NCBI RefSeq assembly: GCF_030315975.1
Contig: NZ_JASXSZ010000006.1
Coordinates: forward strand, 306,911 to 370,910
Reading direction: 5' to 3'
Source: Microbacterium candidum
GTDB taxonomy: Bacteria > Actinomycetota > Actinomycetes > Actinomycetales > Microbacteriaceae
Length of the DNA stretch: 64,000 nucleotides
The translations under genes were made by a program, and so were the position numbers. The notes below the pieces were generated by a model that saw only the letters and a list, made by a program, of their open reading frames with translations, was not told where the DNA came from and searched no databases. The number at the start of each line of letters is the position of its first letter. Within the stretch, counting starts at the first letter, position 1. This document shows, in pieces, positions 43,995 through 53,306 of this stretch.

Positions 43995-44120
43995 CCCTTG
44001 TCCGTGGCGAAGAGCCCCTTATGCCGCGGTTCCGTCGGCGTTACGATTCACGTGCCTCGCTGACGCCGCCGCCGAAGACCCCGGTCGCGGCGGGGTTCTG
44101 TGCTGAGCCGATTGGTCGCC

Positions 44121-45803
44121 ATGAGCAGATCAGTTACACACGTCAGGGTTCGGATCGCGGCGACGGCGCTCGCGGTCGCCGGGTTGATCGCGGCCGGTGC
44201 CGCGCCGGGGTGGGCGAGTTCGCCCCACGGCGACAGATTCACGCCATCGATCACCGCGCCATGGGCCTCCGGAGACGGAGAGTCGATCGACAGCTCCGTC
44301 GCGGCTGCCGGGCTCTGCCGGTCTGCGCCCTTCGACACCGCGGTCGCGTACGCACCGACGACGAACGTCGACGCCATCGTGAAGGACGCCGACAACAACT
44401 CCGGCGTCTCGAACTTCGGGTGCAAGACGGCGCAGAACGAGACGACGATCGCGGTCGACCCGAATCACCCGAATCACATCGTGGTCGGGGCGAACGACTA
44501 CCGCGTCTGCTGCGACAGTCAGGGACTCAACGACGGCACCGTGTGGGCCTACGTCAGCTGGGACAGCGGCACCACCTGGAAGAACGTGCAGGTGCCGGGA
44601 TTCACCAAGGAGACCGGCGGCACGGGCGCCTTCTCGACCGTCGATTCGGGTGGGGACCCCTCCCTGTCGTTCGCGCCGGACGGCAGCGGGACGCTCTATT
44701 ACGGCAACATCGTCTTCAATCGATCGTCGAACGTGAACGGCGTGGCCGTCGCGGTCTCGCACGACGGCGGGATGACGTGGGACAAGCCGAACATGGTGAC
44801 GTACGAGGCCGCGGCCAACTACTTCAACGACAAGGCGTGGGTGGGCGCCGGCCCGAACGGCCAGGTCACCATCACGTGGACGAGGTTCAACCAGGGACCG
44901 AAGGGTGCCACCTATCTCAGCTCGCCGATCGTCGCGGCGTACTCCAGCAATTACGGGAAGAGCTGGAACCGCCAGGGGTCGCCGGTGTCGGATGCCGCGC
45001 ATCCGTTCGACCAGGGGTCGATGCCGGTCTACGACAGCCACGGGACGCTCTACGTCGCGTACGAGGGAACGGCGGCCAACGGACAGACGGATGCCACGAT
45101 CATCGCGCGCTCGACGGACGGCGGCCGGTCGTTCCAGAACGTCGAGGTCGGGCGGGTGTACGACGATCTCGACTGCTACCCGATGTACGCGGGCAGGCAG
45201 ACGCTCAGCGGTGAGCACTTCCGGCTCAACAGCTATCCGTCGTTCAGCGTCGATCCGGCCACGGGGCAGCTCGCGGTCGTCTGGGCTGATGACCAGGGCG
45301 CCGGCACGTGCGGCACGGGCGGCACGACCTTCACCGGCACCACATCGGCGCAGGTGAAGCTCGTGACGGGCGCCTGGGGGTCACTGGCGGGGCCGATGAC
45401 GATCACCCAGGGAGCGGGTGACAAGGTGTTCCCGGGGGTCTCGATCTACAAAGGCGTCGTCTCCGCGAGCTACTACACGCGCGATTACACGGCGACGCAC
45501 AACCCCGCGCTCTGTAACGTCATCACCGGTGCGGGGTCAGGCATCCACGTCGAGCCGGTGGCCTCGTCGGTGTGTCTCGACTACGCGGCGCGCACGTCGG
45601 CCGACGGCTTCGCGAGCGAGCAGCGGCTGACGAGTGAGGGATCGAACCCCTACATCCAGTTCGCGGACGGGTCGTTCATCGGCGACTACTCCCAGATCGC
45701 AACGGGTGTGGACGGTGTGGCACACGCGGCGTGGACCGACTTCCGCGGCGACCCGGGTCTGACACCGGCGAACCAGGATGTCTACGTCGGATCGGTGAGG
45801 TAG
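44121..45803 (+). CDS. Secreted sialidase-like (BNR-repeat) beta-propeller protein
   Basis: A 560-residue exported protein. After a signal peptide (TALAVAGLIAAGAAPGWA) there are several Asp-box/BNR elements: SWDSGTTW, SHDGGMTW, SSNYGKSW and STDGGRSF. These mark sialidase-type propellers. The RIP and catalytic Arg triad of true sialidases cannot be confirmed by eye, so it may be a binding propeller or another exo-glycosidase. The start is uncertain (ATG 44121 or GTG 44100). A hairpin overlapping the next gene follows its stop. Confidence 0.78.
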   Translation: MSRSVTHVRVRIAATALAVAGLIAAGAAPGWASSPHGDRFTPSITAPWASGDGESIDSSVAAAGLCRSAPFDTAVAYAPTTNVDAIVKDADNNSGVSNFGCKTAQNETTIAVDPNHPNHIVVGANDYRVCCDSQGLNDGTVWAYVSWDSGTTWKNVQVPGFTKETGGTGAFSTVDSGGDPSLSFAPDGSGTLYYGNIVFNRSSNVNGVAVAVSHDGGMTWDKPNMVTYEAAANYFNDKAWVGAGPNGQVTITWTRFNQGPKGATYLSSPIVAAYSSNYGKSWNRQGSPVSDAAHPFDQGSMPVYDSHGTLYVAYEGTAANGQTDATIIARSTDGGRSFQNVEVGRVYDDLDCYPMYAGRQTLSGEHFRLNSYPSFSVDPATGQLAVVWADDQGAGTCGTGGTTFTGTTSAQVKLVTGAWGSLAGPMTITQGAGDKVFPGVSIYKGVVSASYYTRDYTATHNPALCNVITGAGSGIHVEPVASSVCLDYAARTSADGFASEQRLTSEGSNPYIQFADGSFIGDYSQIATGVDGVAHAAWTDFRGDPGLTPANQDVYVGSVR

Positions 45804-45810
45804 CTCCAGA

Positions 45811-45841
45811 GGGCCCACCCTCTCGGTGAGAGAGTGGGCCC
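45811..45841 (+). terminator. Hairpin that ends the propeller gene and covers the next ribosome site
   Basis: A 14-nt arm at 45811-45824 (GGGCCCACCCTCTC) pairs with 45828-45841, with one mismatch and a 3-nt loop. It begins 8 nt after the propeller stop and ends 1 nt before the ATG of the next gene, so the GAGAG ribosome site of that gene lies inside the stem. Confidence 0.6.
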
Positions 45842-45842
45842 C

Positions 45843-46949
45843 ATGACTGAATCCGTCGTCGTCATCGGTTCCGGAATCGCGGGGGCGAGCACGTTCTTCG
45901 CGCTCGCCCGCCGCGGTGCACGCGTCACCCTCGTGGACGCCGGCGATCCCGGCCAGGCGACCGCGGCGAGCGCGGGCATCATCCAGCCGTGGTCATCGTC
46001 CTCGACGGGAGCCTTCTACGAGCTGTATGCGGCGGGCGCCGCGTACTATCCCGAGCTGCTCTCGCAGCTCGCCGAGACAGGCGTGACGCGCACCGACTTC
46101 CGGCGGCCGGGCGGACTGGTGGTCTCGCACGACGCCGCGGTCCTCGACGAGATCGAGGAGCGTCTCGAAGCGCGTCGGGCGGGAGCGGCGGACGCCATGG
46201 GGCGGGTCGAGAGGATGCGCGGAGCCCGCGCGCGTGAGCTCTTTCCGCCGCTCGCCGAGCACCTCGACGCCGTCTTCATCGAGGGCGGCGCCCGCGTCGA
46301 CGGTCGCACGCTGCGCGACGCGCTGATCGAGGCGGGAACGCGGCTCGGGGGCACCGTGCACGCCGGCCGTGCGTCCGTCGACGGCACCGGGGTCGCGATC
46401 GACGGCGAACCCGCGTCGGCGGATGCCGTCGTCGTGGCGGCGGGTGCGTGGACGCGTGATCTCCTGGGAGACTTCGGCCGGTCCGCACAGGTCACGCCGC
46501 AGCGCGGCCAGATCACCCACCTCCGCATCGCGGGCGTCGACACCTCGACGTGGCCGAGTGTGACCCCGCTCGCCCACAACTACCTGGTGGCGTTCGACGA
46601 CGGCCGGCTCGCCGTGGGGGCGACGCGGGAGAGCGGTGTCGGATTCGACCCGCGCGTGACCGCGGCCGGTCAGCTGCAGGTGCTGCAGGACGCCCTCGCG
46701 ATCGCACCCGGGCTCGCCGACGCGACCGTGATCGAGACGCGCGTCGGGCTCCGTCCGCTCGCCGATGACGGTGTGCCGATCGTCGGGGCGGTCCCCGGCC
46801 GGGCGGGGATGTTCGTCGCGACGGGCTATGGCGCCGCGGGGCTCACGATGGGCCCGCTGCTCGGCGACGCACTCTCCCGCGCGATCGCAGGGGAGGATGT
46901 CCCGCTGCTCGCGCCGGTCGCGCCGCCAGACCCCTCCGCGGCGCTGTAG
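45843..46949 (+). CDS. FAD-dependent amino-acid oxidase/dehydrogenase (DAO family)
   Basis: A 368-residue oxidoreductase. The FAD-binding start is VVVIGSGIAGASTFFALARR followed by VTLVDAG, with AASAGIIQPW and a C-terminal GLRPLADDGVPIVGAVPG and GYGAAGLTMGPLLG. The family includes D-amino-acid dehydrogenases and glycine/sarcosine oxidases; the substrate is not predictable. The ATG at 45843 has its ribosome site inside a hairpin that also ends the previous gene, which would lower translation. Confidence 0.88.
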   Translation: MTESVVVIGSGIAGASTFFALARRGARVTLVDAGDPGQATAASAGIIQPWSSSSTGAFYELYAAGAAYYPELLSQLAETGVTRTDFRRPGGLVVSHDAAVLDEIEERLEARRAGAADAMGRVERMRGARARELFPPLAEHLDAVFIEGGARVDGRTLRDALIEAGTRLGGTVHAGRASVDGTGVAIDGEPASADAVVVAAGAWTRDLLGDFGRSAQVTPQRGQITHLRIAGVDTSTWPSVTPLAHNYLVAFDDGRLAVGATRESGVGFDPRVTAAGQLQVLQDALAIAPGLADATVIETRVGLRPLADDGVPIVGAVPGRAGMFVATGYGAAGLTMGPLLGDALSRAIAGEDVPLLAPVAPPDPSAAL

Positions 46950-46967
46950 GCCGCACGCGGCCGTCGG

Positions 46968-47192
46968 TCACCAGTCGCTGCGGTCGCGCGCGGCCTGGAG
47001 GTCGCGATAGCCGCGTTCGTGCTCGCGGGTCGGGGCTCCGCCGCGGTCCTCGATCCCGCGCGGGGACCACCACCACAGAGCGACCTTCCGCGTCCGGGCA
47101 GGCTCTGCCTGCTCCACCCGACGGGTGCGGGCGTGTGCCGAACGTGTCGCGCCGGCGCGGAGACGGACTGTCGCTGCTGCTGTCTCGGTCAT
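46968..47192 (-). CDS. Small hypothetical basic protein
   Basis: A 74-residue Arg/Ala/Thr-rich protein ending in RDRSDW, with a central VALWWWSPRGIEDRGG segment. TAGCTT lies 7 nt before the ATG, matching the leaderless pattern of well-supported neighbours, which is the main support for its reality. It is convergent with the DAO gene and divergent from the GlxA-type regulator. No family is recognised. Confidence 0.6.
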   Translation of the reverse strand: MTETAAATVRLRAGATRSAHARTRRVEQAEPARTRKVALWWWSPRGIEDRGGAPTREHERGYRDLQAARDRSDW

Positions 47193-47277
47193 GGCATCAA
47201 AGCTACGATCATGCAGATCCCGCCACGAGATGGCAGAAGGACTATCTTCACAAAGATCCAGCCACTATTCTTGATGC
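47193..47277. promoter_or_regulatory. Divergent leaderless promoters
   Basis: TAGCTT (minus strand, 47200-47205) is 7 nt from the small-protein ATG and TATTCT (47266-47271) is 6 nt from the AraC-type regulator ATG. The 85-bp region is AT-richer than its flanks and has no ribosome sites. Confidence 0.6.
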
Positions 47278-48285
47278 ATGCTCCGCAGCATCACGCTTCC
47301 GGTCATCGACGGCCTCGCCGTCTTCGAGTTCGGGCTTCTCAGCGAGGTCTTCGGGCTCGATCGCAGCGTCTACTCCGACGTGCCCGCTTTCGACTTCAAG
47401 GTCTGCGGCGTCGAGGCCGGCGTGCCCGTGACGACACAGGTGGGCGCGCAGGTGACGCCCGTGCACGGCCTCGAGGCGATGGATGACGCCGACGTCATCG
47501 CCGTGCCGGCGGGGCTGATCCGCCCGGCCGACGAATACCCGTCCGAGCTGCTCACCGCGCTGCAGCGGGCGGCCGATCGCGGCGCGATCCTGCTCAGCGC
47601 CTGCTCGGGAGCGTTCGTGCTCGGCGCGGCCGGCCTCCTCGACGGACGGCCGTGCACGACCCACTGGCGCTACGCGGACGAGCTGCAGCGGCGGCACCCC
47701 AGCGCCCGCGTCGATCCGGATGTGCTGTTCGTCGATGACGGCGACTTGGTCACGAGTGCGGGCACTGCCGCCGGTATCGACGCGAGCCTGCACCTCGTGC
47801 GGCGCGAGCTCGGCAGCGCCGTCGCGAACGTCATCGCGCGCAACATGGTCGTGCCGCCCCAGCGCGACGGCGGACAGCGGCAGTACATCAGCCGGCCCGT
47901 CCCCGAGACGGAGAGCGATGCCCTCGCCGATGTCCTCGCGCACATGAGCGACCGGCTCTCCGAGCAGCACTCCGTCGACTCGCTCGCGCGGCTCGCCCAC
48001 ATGTCCACGAGGACGTTCGCGCGGCGCTTCGTCGCGGAGACCGGCGTGACACCCATGCAGTGGCTGACGGCGCAGCGCGTCCTGCACGCGCGACTCGCGC
48101 TGGAGACGACGGATGCATCCATCGACGACATCGCCGCGTCCGCCGGATTCGGCAGCGCCACGCTGCTCCGCCACCATTTCGCGCGCGAGGTCGGTGTCGC
48201 TCCGACGGCCTATCGCCGGTCGTTCGCGTGCGCCGCACCCGCCGAGCCGGTCCGGATCCGAGAGGACGCCTCCCTCATCGTCTGA
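47278..48285 (+). CDS. GlxA-type AraC regulator (DJ-1/PfpI plus AraC HTH)
   Basis: A 335-residue regulator. The N-terminal DJ-1/PfpI-like domain includes VIAVPAG and LLSACSGAFVLGAAGLL, and the C-terminal AraC domain has the paired helix-turn-helices (LARLAHMSTRTFARRFVAE and IDDIAASAGFGSATLLRHHF). GlxA-type proteins control amine or amino-acid catabolism. The start fits a leaderless promoter. It may regulate itself or its small divergent neighbour. Confidence 0.92.
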   Translation: MLRSITLPVIDGLAVFEFGLLSEVFGLDRSVYSDVPAFDFKVCGVEAGVPVTTQVGAQVTPVHGLEAMDDADVIAVPAGLIRPADEYPSELLTALQRAADRGAILLSACSGAFVLGAAGLLDGRPCTTHWRYADELQRRHPSARVDPDVLFVDDGDLVTSAGTAAGIDASLHLVRRELGSAVANVIARNMVVPPQRDGGQRQYISRPVPETESDALADVLAHMSDRLSEQHSVDSLARLAHMSTRTFARRFVAETGVTPMQWLTAQRVLHARLALETTDASIDDIAASAGFGSATLLRHHFAREVGVAPTAYRRSFACAAPAEPVRIREDASLIV

Positions 48286-48374
48286 CGGGGCGCAGGCACG
48301 TCGCGCAATCCGTGACGAAACGCAGACCCAACGGCGTTAGGCTCTATCGTCCGACATGGGGGAGCGTGGCGCAT

Positions 48375-50387
48375 ATGGCCATCGATCAGTCAGCCGAGCC
48401 CGACGCGGCGACTCCGCGGGACGGAGGGTCCGTCACGATCGTCAGCGGCGCGACGGCCATCGCTCCGCACCGTCCCGTGCGGGACTGGTTCCTCACGGGT
48501 CTCATCGACGACGCCGCGAGCCACCAGGGCCCGCACGCGCGACACGCGGAGAAGGAGAGCTCCTGGTGGCGGGTCATGTGCCTCACGGGCCTCGACTACT
48601 TCTCGACCCTCGGCTACCAACCCGCCATCGCCGCCCTCGCGGCGGGACTCATCTCGCCGTTCGCGACGATCGTGCTCGTCGCCTTGACCCTGTTCGGCGC
48701 GCTGCCGGTCTATCGCCGGGTGGCGCGCGAGAGCTTCCGCGGCTCGGGCTCCATCGCGATGCTGGAGCGGCTCCTGCCGTGGTGGGCGGGCAAGCTGTTC
48801 GTGCTCGTCCTGCTCGGCTTCGCCGCCACGGACTTCATGATCACCATCACGCTGTCGGCGGCGGATGCGGCGGCCCACGCGATCGAGAACCCGTACGCGC
48901 CGTCCTGGTTCCACGGCGGAAACATGTGGATCACACTGCTGCTGATCGCGCTGCTCGGCGCGGTCTTCCTGCGCGGATTCCGCGAGGCGATCGGCGTGGC
49001 CGTCATCCTCGTCGCCGCCTATCTGGCGCTGAACGCGGTCGTCGTCGTCGTCGGCATCGGCCATGTCGTGGCGCATCCCGTCGTCGTCAAGGACTGGTGG
49101 TCGCTGCTGTTCGTGCAGAACGGCAGCCCGTGGATGGTGATCGCGATCTCGCTCATCGTGTTCCCGAAGCTCGCGCTCGGTCTCTCCGGATTCGAGACGG
49201 GCGTCGCGGTCATGCCGCAGATCAAGGGATCCGACACCGACCCGGCGGACTACCCCAAGACCCGCATCCGCGGAGCCGGGCTCCTGCTCACGACGGCCGC
49301 GCTCATCATGAGCGTCTTCCTCATCGCGTCGAGCTTCATGACGACCTTCCTCATCCCGCAGAAGGACTTCCAGCCCGGCGGCCCCGCTAACGGCCGTGCG
49401 CTCGCGTACATCGCCCATATGTACATCGGGAACGCGTTCGGCACGGTCTACGACATCTCGACGATCCTCATCCTGTGGTTCGCGGGCGCGTCGGCGATGG
49501 CCGGCCTGCTGAACCTCGTTCCGCGGTATCTCCCGCGCTACGGCATGGCGCCGCAGTGGGCGCGCGCGGTGCGACCCCTCGTGCTCGTGTTCACGGCGAT
49601 CGCGTTCATCATCACGTGGGTCTTCGACGCGAGCGTGGACGCGCAGGGCGGCGCGTATGCCACCGGTGTCCTCGTGCTGATCACGTCGGCGTCGTTCGCC
49701 GTGGCGGCCTCGGCGTGGCGGAAGCGCCAGCGCGCGCAGGTCATCGGCTTCGGGATCGTGACGGCGATCTTCATCTACACGACCGTCCTCAATGTGTTCG
49801 AGCGACCGGACGGCATCCGGATCGCAGCCCTGTTCATCCTCGGAATCCTCGTCATCTCGCTGGTCTCGCGCGTCGGACGGTCCTTCCAGCTGCGCGCCAC
49901 CTCCGTGACGCTGGATGCCGAGGCCCAGCGCTTCCTCCTCGACGACGCGGCCACCGGGCAGCTGCACCTCATCGCCCACGAACCGCACGTCGACGTCAAC
50001 CGCGAGTACTCCCAGAAGGACAAGGACGAGCGGAAGTACAGCAAGATCCCGGGCGACGCCCGGACGCTGTTCATCGAGGTGCACCGCAGTGACACGTCGG
50101 ACTTCGAAGAGGATCTCGTCGTCCACGGCGTGAAGAAGTACGGCTACCGGATCCTCAAGGTCACAAGCGCGAACGTGCCCAACACGATCGCGGCGGTGCT
50201 GTTGGCGGCACGCGATCTGACCGGGGTCGCGCCCACCGCGTACTTCGAATGGACGGAGGGCAATCCCGTGTCGAACATGTGGCGGTACCTCATCACCGGC
50301 GTCGGCGAGGTCGCTCCAGTGACCCGCGAAGTGCTGCGCGAGGCGGAGCCGGACGTGCGCCGCCGACCCGCCGTACACGTCGTCTGA
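48375..50387 (+). CDS. APC-superfamily permease with C-terminal cytosolic domain
   Basis: A 670-residue transporter with about 12 membrane helices from residue 75 onward, beginning WWRVMCLTGLDYFSTLGYQP. The last 150 residues are soluble (LFIEVHRSDTSDFEEDLVVHG to the end). This extended form is common in actinobacteria and differs from standard amino-acid permeases. The substrate is unknown. GGGGGAG upstream supports the ATG at 48375. It is followed by another APC permease after 124 bp. Confidence 0.85.
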   Translation: MAIDQSAEPDAATPRDGGSVTIVSGATAIAPHRPVRDWFLTGLIDDAASHQGPHARHAEKESSWWRVMCLTGLDYFSTLGYQPAIAALAAGLISPFATIVLVALTLFGALPVYRRVARESFRGSGSIAMLERLLPWWAGKLFVLVLLGFAATDFMITITLSAADAAAHAIENPYAPSWFHGGNMWITLLLIALLGAVFLRGFREAIGVAVILVAAYLALNAVVVVVGIGHVVAHPVVVKDWWSLLFVQNGSPWMVIAISLIVFPKLALGLSGFETGVAVMPQIKGSDTDPADYPKTRIRGAGLLLTTAALIMSVFLIASSFMTTFLIPQKDFQPGGPANGRALAYIAHMYIGNAFGTVYDISTILILWFAGASAMAGLLNLVPRYLPRYGMAPQWARAVRPLVLVFTAIAFIITWVFDASVDAQGGAYATGVLVLITSASFAVAASAWRKRQRAQVIGFGIVTAIFIYTTVLNVFERPDGIRIAALFILGILVISLVSRVGRSFQLRATSVTLDAEAQRFLLDDAATGQLHLIAHEPHVDVNREYSQKDKDERKYSKIPGDARTLFIEVHRSDTSDFEEDLVVHGVKKYGYRILKVTSANVPNTIAAVLLAARDLTGVAPTAYFEWTEGNPVSNMWRYLITGVGEVAPVTREVLREAEPDVRRRPAVHVV

Positions 50388-50511
50388 CGGAAGTAGACGC
50401 GCCGTACACAATGACAGCGGCGAGTCGCCGCAATGGCGTGTTGCAGGACGGTCCGTGCGTGCTAGCGTCGCTCCGTCCTCGTAATACCCGACACAATGCG
50501 AGAGGGATGCA

Positions 50512-51990
50512 ATGTCGCATCAAGAACTCGAGACGGAGACGTCTCACCAACGAGCGATCGAGTACCAGGAACACGCGCTGCAGTCCGGCGGCGTGTCCAA
50601 GGCGGGCTCGACGCTCATGGCCGTCGCGGGAAGCGCGCCGGCCTACTCCATCGCCGCGAGCACGGCGCTGCTCATCGGCGCCGCCGGCGTTGGAGCGCCC
50701 GGTGCACTGCTGTGGTGCGGCATCCCGATGCTCGGCATCGCGTTCGCCTTCAGCTACCTCGCCCGCGTCGACTCGCACGCCGGCGCGTCGTTCTCCTGGG
50801 TCGCGCGAGGCCTGACCCCGTGGCTGGGCTTCTTCGCCGGATGGGCCGTCGTGATCTCGGCGACGATCTTCATGGTTGCAGGCGCCCTTCCCGCCGGTGC
50901 GATGACCGTGGCGCTCTTCGCGCCGGACAAGGCCAATGACACGCTTCTCGTGACGCTCGTCGGCTCGGTCTGGTTCCTCGTCATGGCCGCGGCAGTCGTC
51001 TTCGGCGTGCACACGACCGAGCGCGCGCAGTGGATCATGTCCGTCATCGAGGTGGGCATCCTGGTCGTGTTCGCGGTCATCGCGCTGCCGAAGCTCTTCA
51101 GCGGCTCGCACCCCGGCGAGGCGTTCTCGTGGAGCTGGTTCGGATTCGGTCACCTGACGGGTGCCGGAGTGTTCGTCTCCGCCGCGCTCATCGCCGCCTT
51201 CTACTACTGGGGCTGGGATGTCACCGCCAACCTCGGCGAGGAGACGAAGAACGCGCACAAGACCACCGGCCTCGCCGGCATCCTGGGCATCGTGATCGTG
51301 TTCATCCTGTTCGAGATCTACACGTCGACGACCCTCGTGATGCTGCCGGGCAAGACGATCCAGGACAATGCCGCCAACGTGCTCGGCGTCCTGGGCGACG
51401 CGATCATGCCCGGCATCGGCGGCAAGATCATGATCATCGCCGTCGCGCTCTCCACGATCGCGACGCTCGAGACGACCCTCGTGCAGGTCAGCCGCACGCT
51501 CTTCGCGATGGGCCGCGACCGCACGATCCCGTTCGCGTTCGGCCGGATCAACCGCCGCTGGAAGACGCCCGTGTTCGCGACGCTCGTCGTCGTGGTCGTG
51601 TCTCTGCTGCTCTTCGTCCTTGCCAACGTCTTCGGCAACAGCGTCGGGCAGATCCTCGGCTGGGCCGTCTCCTCGATCGGTCTCCAGATCGCGTTCTACT
51701 ACTCGCTCGCGGGCTTCGCGGTCGTGATCGGCTTCCGCAAGGTGCTGACGAAGTCGGTGAAGAACTTCCTGCTGATCGGCGTATGGCCGCTCGTCGGCGC
51801 AGCTTTCATGCTGTACATCTTCATCGCCGCCTTCATCGACAACATCGTGAACGACGCGATCGTCGTCGACTACCTCGGGGTGGGCCTCCTCGTGCTCGGC
51901 GTGATCCCGCTCGCGCTCTTCTACCGCAAGGCGAAGGAGCACTACTTCACGCGCCGTCCGCTCGAGGTCCCGGAGGACTTCTCGGCCTGA
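50512..51990 (+). CDS. APC-family amino-acid permease
   Basis: A 492-residue permease with about 12 membrane helices. GSTLMAVAGSAPAYSIAAST is the conserved first helix, FSWVARGLTPWLGFFAGW follows, and YYWGWDVTANLGEETKNAHK is the typical helix 6 region. It probably imports an amino acid or amine. AGGGA lies 5 nt before the ATG. A 32-bp perfect palindrome 16 bp past the stop should end transcription. Confidence 0.9.
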   Translation: MSHQELETETSHQRAIEYQEHALQSGGVSKAGSTLMAVAGSAPAYSIAASTALLIGAAGVGAPGALLWCGIPMLGIAFAFSYLARVDSHAGASFSWVARGLTPWLGFFAGWAVVISATIFMVAGALPAGAMTVALFAPDKANDTLLVTLVGSVWFLVMAAAVVFGVHTTERAQWIMSVIEVGILVVFAVIALPKLFSGSHPGEAFSWSWFGFGHLTGAGVFVSAALIAAFYYWGWDVTANLGEETKNAHKTTGLAGILGIVIVFILFEIYTSTTLVMLPGKTIQDNAANVLGVLGDAIMPGIGGKIMIIAVALSTIATLETTLVQVSRTLFAMGRDRTIPFAFGRINRRWKTPVFATLVVVVVSLLLFVLANVFGNSVGQILGWAVSSIGLQIAFYYSLAGFAVVIGFRKVLTKSVKNFLLIGVWPLVGAAFMLYIFIAAFIDNIVNDAIVVDYLGVGLLVLGVIPLALFYRKAKEHYFTRRPLEVPEDFSA

Positions 51991-52006
51991 CGTTCTGAAG
52001 ACGGGA

Positions 52007-52038
52007 AACGCGGGGGTGGATGCATCCACCCCCGCGTT
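52007..52038. terminator. Perfect 32-bp palindrome, bidirectional terminator candidate
   Basis: The sequence from 52007 to 52038 equals its own reverse complement, centred on TGCA. It lies 16 bp after the permease stop and 23 bp before the antiporter start. As RNA it forms a GC-rich hairpin with almost no loop beyond the central bases. Confidence 0.75.
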
Positions 52039-52061
52039 CTCGCGCGCGGTACGTTTTCCGC

Positions 52062-53243
52062 GTGAACTACGCGATCCTCTCGCTCATCGTCCTGGCGGGC
52101 CTGGCCGGGCCGCTGCTCGCGGCGCGGGAATCCTGGCGCATCCCGCTCGTCGTCGGTGAGCTGCTCGCCGGACTTCTGATCGGCCTCTCCGGCTTCAAGC
52201 TCGTGGATGCGGCGGACCCCACGTTCTCGTTCCTCGCGTCGATCGGCTTCGGGCTCACGATGCTCGTGATCGGCTCGCAGATCCCGGTGCGCGATCCGGG
52301 AGTGCGGGGGGCCGTCGGACGGGGGGCGCTCGGGGCGGTCGTCGTGGGCATCGCGGCGGCGATCCTCGGCCCGCTCATCGCGCTCGTGGTGCACTCGGCC
52401 CACGGCGCGCTGTTCGCCGTGCTGCTGGCGTCCTCATCCGCCGCTCTCGTCCTCCCGATGCTGCAGTCGCTCGGGATCTCCGCGGAATCGGCCCCGCGCC
52501 TCATCGCGCAGATCGCCATCGCCGACATCGCCTGCATCGTCGCGCTGCCGCTCGTCATGGACCCGCCCCGCGCGCTGGAGGCGGCGATCGGTGCGCTGGC
52601 GATCACCCTCGTCGTGGTCGTCCTCGGGATCGTGTTCGCACGGCTCGAGCGATCCGGCGCGCGCAAGAGGTTCCATCAGTACTCCGAGCGGCGCCACTTC
52701 GCGCTGGAGCTGCGCATCAGCCTCCTCATCCTCTTCGTCCTCGCAGCCATCGCCCAGCTCACCCACGTGTCGGTCATGGTCGCCGGGTTCTCCCTCGGGC
52801 TCATGCTCGCCGCCGTCGGCGAGCCGCGTCGTCTCGCCCGCCAAGTGTTCGGCATCACGGAGGGGTTCTTCGCGCCGCTGTTCTTCGTGTGGCTCGGCGC
52901 CTCCATCGATCTGAGCACCTTCGTGCAGCACCCGTCGATGGTGCTGCTCGGCGTGCTGCTGGGCCTCGGCGCCGTGGTTGCGCACCTCGCCGCCCGTGCC
53001 GTGGGACTGCCGTGGCTGCACGCGGTGGCGTCGGCCGGTCAGCTCGGCGTGCCGATCGCGGCGGTGGCGCTCGGCATCCAGACCCGTGCTCTGCAGCCGG
53101 GGGAGGGGGCGGCGATCCTCCTCGGTGCGCTGCTCACGATCGCGTTCTCCGCCGGGGCGGCGGGGCTCGCGGCCCGGCACGTCAGGAAGGCGCCCGTGCC
53201 TGCCGCGCCTGCAGCTCCTCCGACACCCGCCGCGACGGGATGA
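52062..53243 (+). CDS. Cation/proton antiporter (CPA2/KefB-like)
   Basis: A 393-residue membrane protein with about 12 helices, including a LIVLAGLAGPLLAAR start, IPLVVGELLAGLLIGLSG and SSSAALVLPML, typical of Na+/H+ or K+/H+ exchangers of the CPA2 group. There is no C-terminal TrkA-N domain. TACGTT lies 6 nt before the GTG at 52062, consistent with leaderless transcription. Ion specificity cannot be told from the sequence. Confidence 0.87.
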   Translation: MNYAILSLIVLAGLAGPLLAARESWRIPLVVGELLAGLLIGLSGFKLVDAADPTFSFLASIGFGLTMLVIGSQIPVRDPGVRGAVGRGALGAVVVGIAAAILGPLIALVVHSAHGALFAVLLASSSAALVLPMLQSLGISAESAPRLIAQIAIADIACIVALPLVMDPPRALEAAIGALAITLVVVVLGIVFARLERSGARKRFHQYSERRHFALELRISLLILFVLAAIAQLTHVSVMVAGFSLGLMLAAVGEPRRLARQVFGITEGFFAPLFFVWLGASIDLSTFVQHPSMVLLGVLLGLGAVVAHLAARAVGLPWLHAVASAGQLGVPIAAVALGIQTRALQPGEGAAILLGALLTIAFSAGAAGLAARHVRKAPVPAAPAAPPTPAATG

Positions 53244-53293
53244 TCCTAAACAAGTGTTGCGAAAGAACGCTTGCGAAAGAGTTCTTTAGGATC
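53242..53293. promoter_or_regulatory. Promoter/operator of the ArsR-like regulator and MFS exporter
   Basis: A GATCCTAAA/TTTAGGATC inverted pair (53242-53250 and 53285-53293) brackets two direct copies of TTGCGAAAGA (53257-53266 and 53271-53280, 14 nt apart). The second copy supplies a TTGCGA -35 spaced 17 nt from the TAACAT -10 (53294-53299), which is 7 nt before the ATG. Binding here would block the promoter, as expected of an autorepressor. Confidence 0.6.
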
Positions 53294-53306
53294 TAACATC
53301 GCTCCC

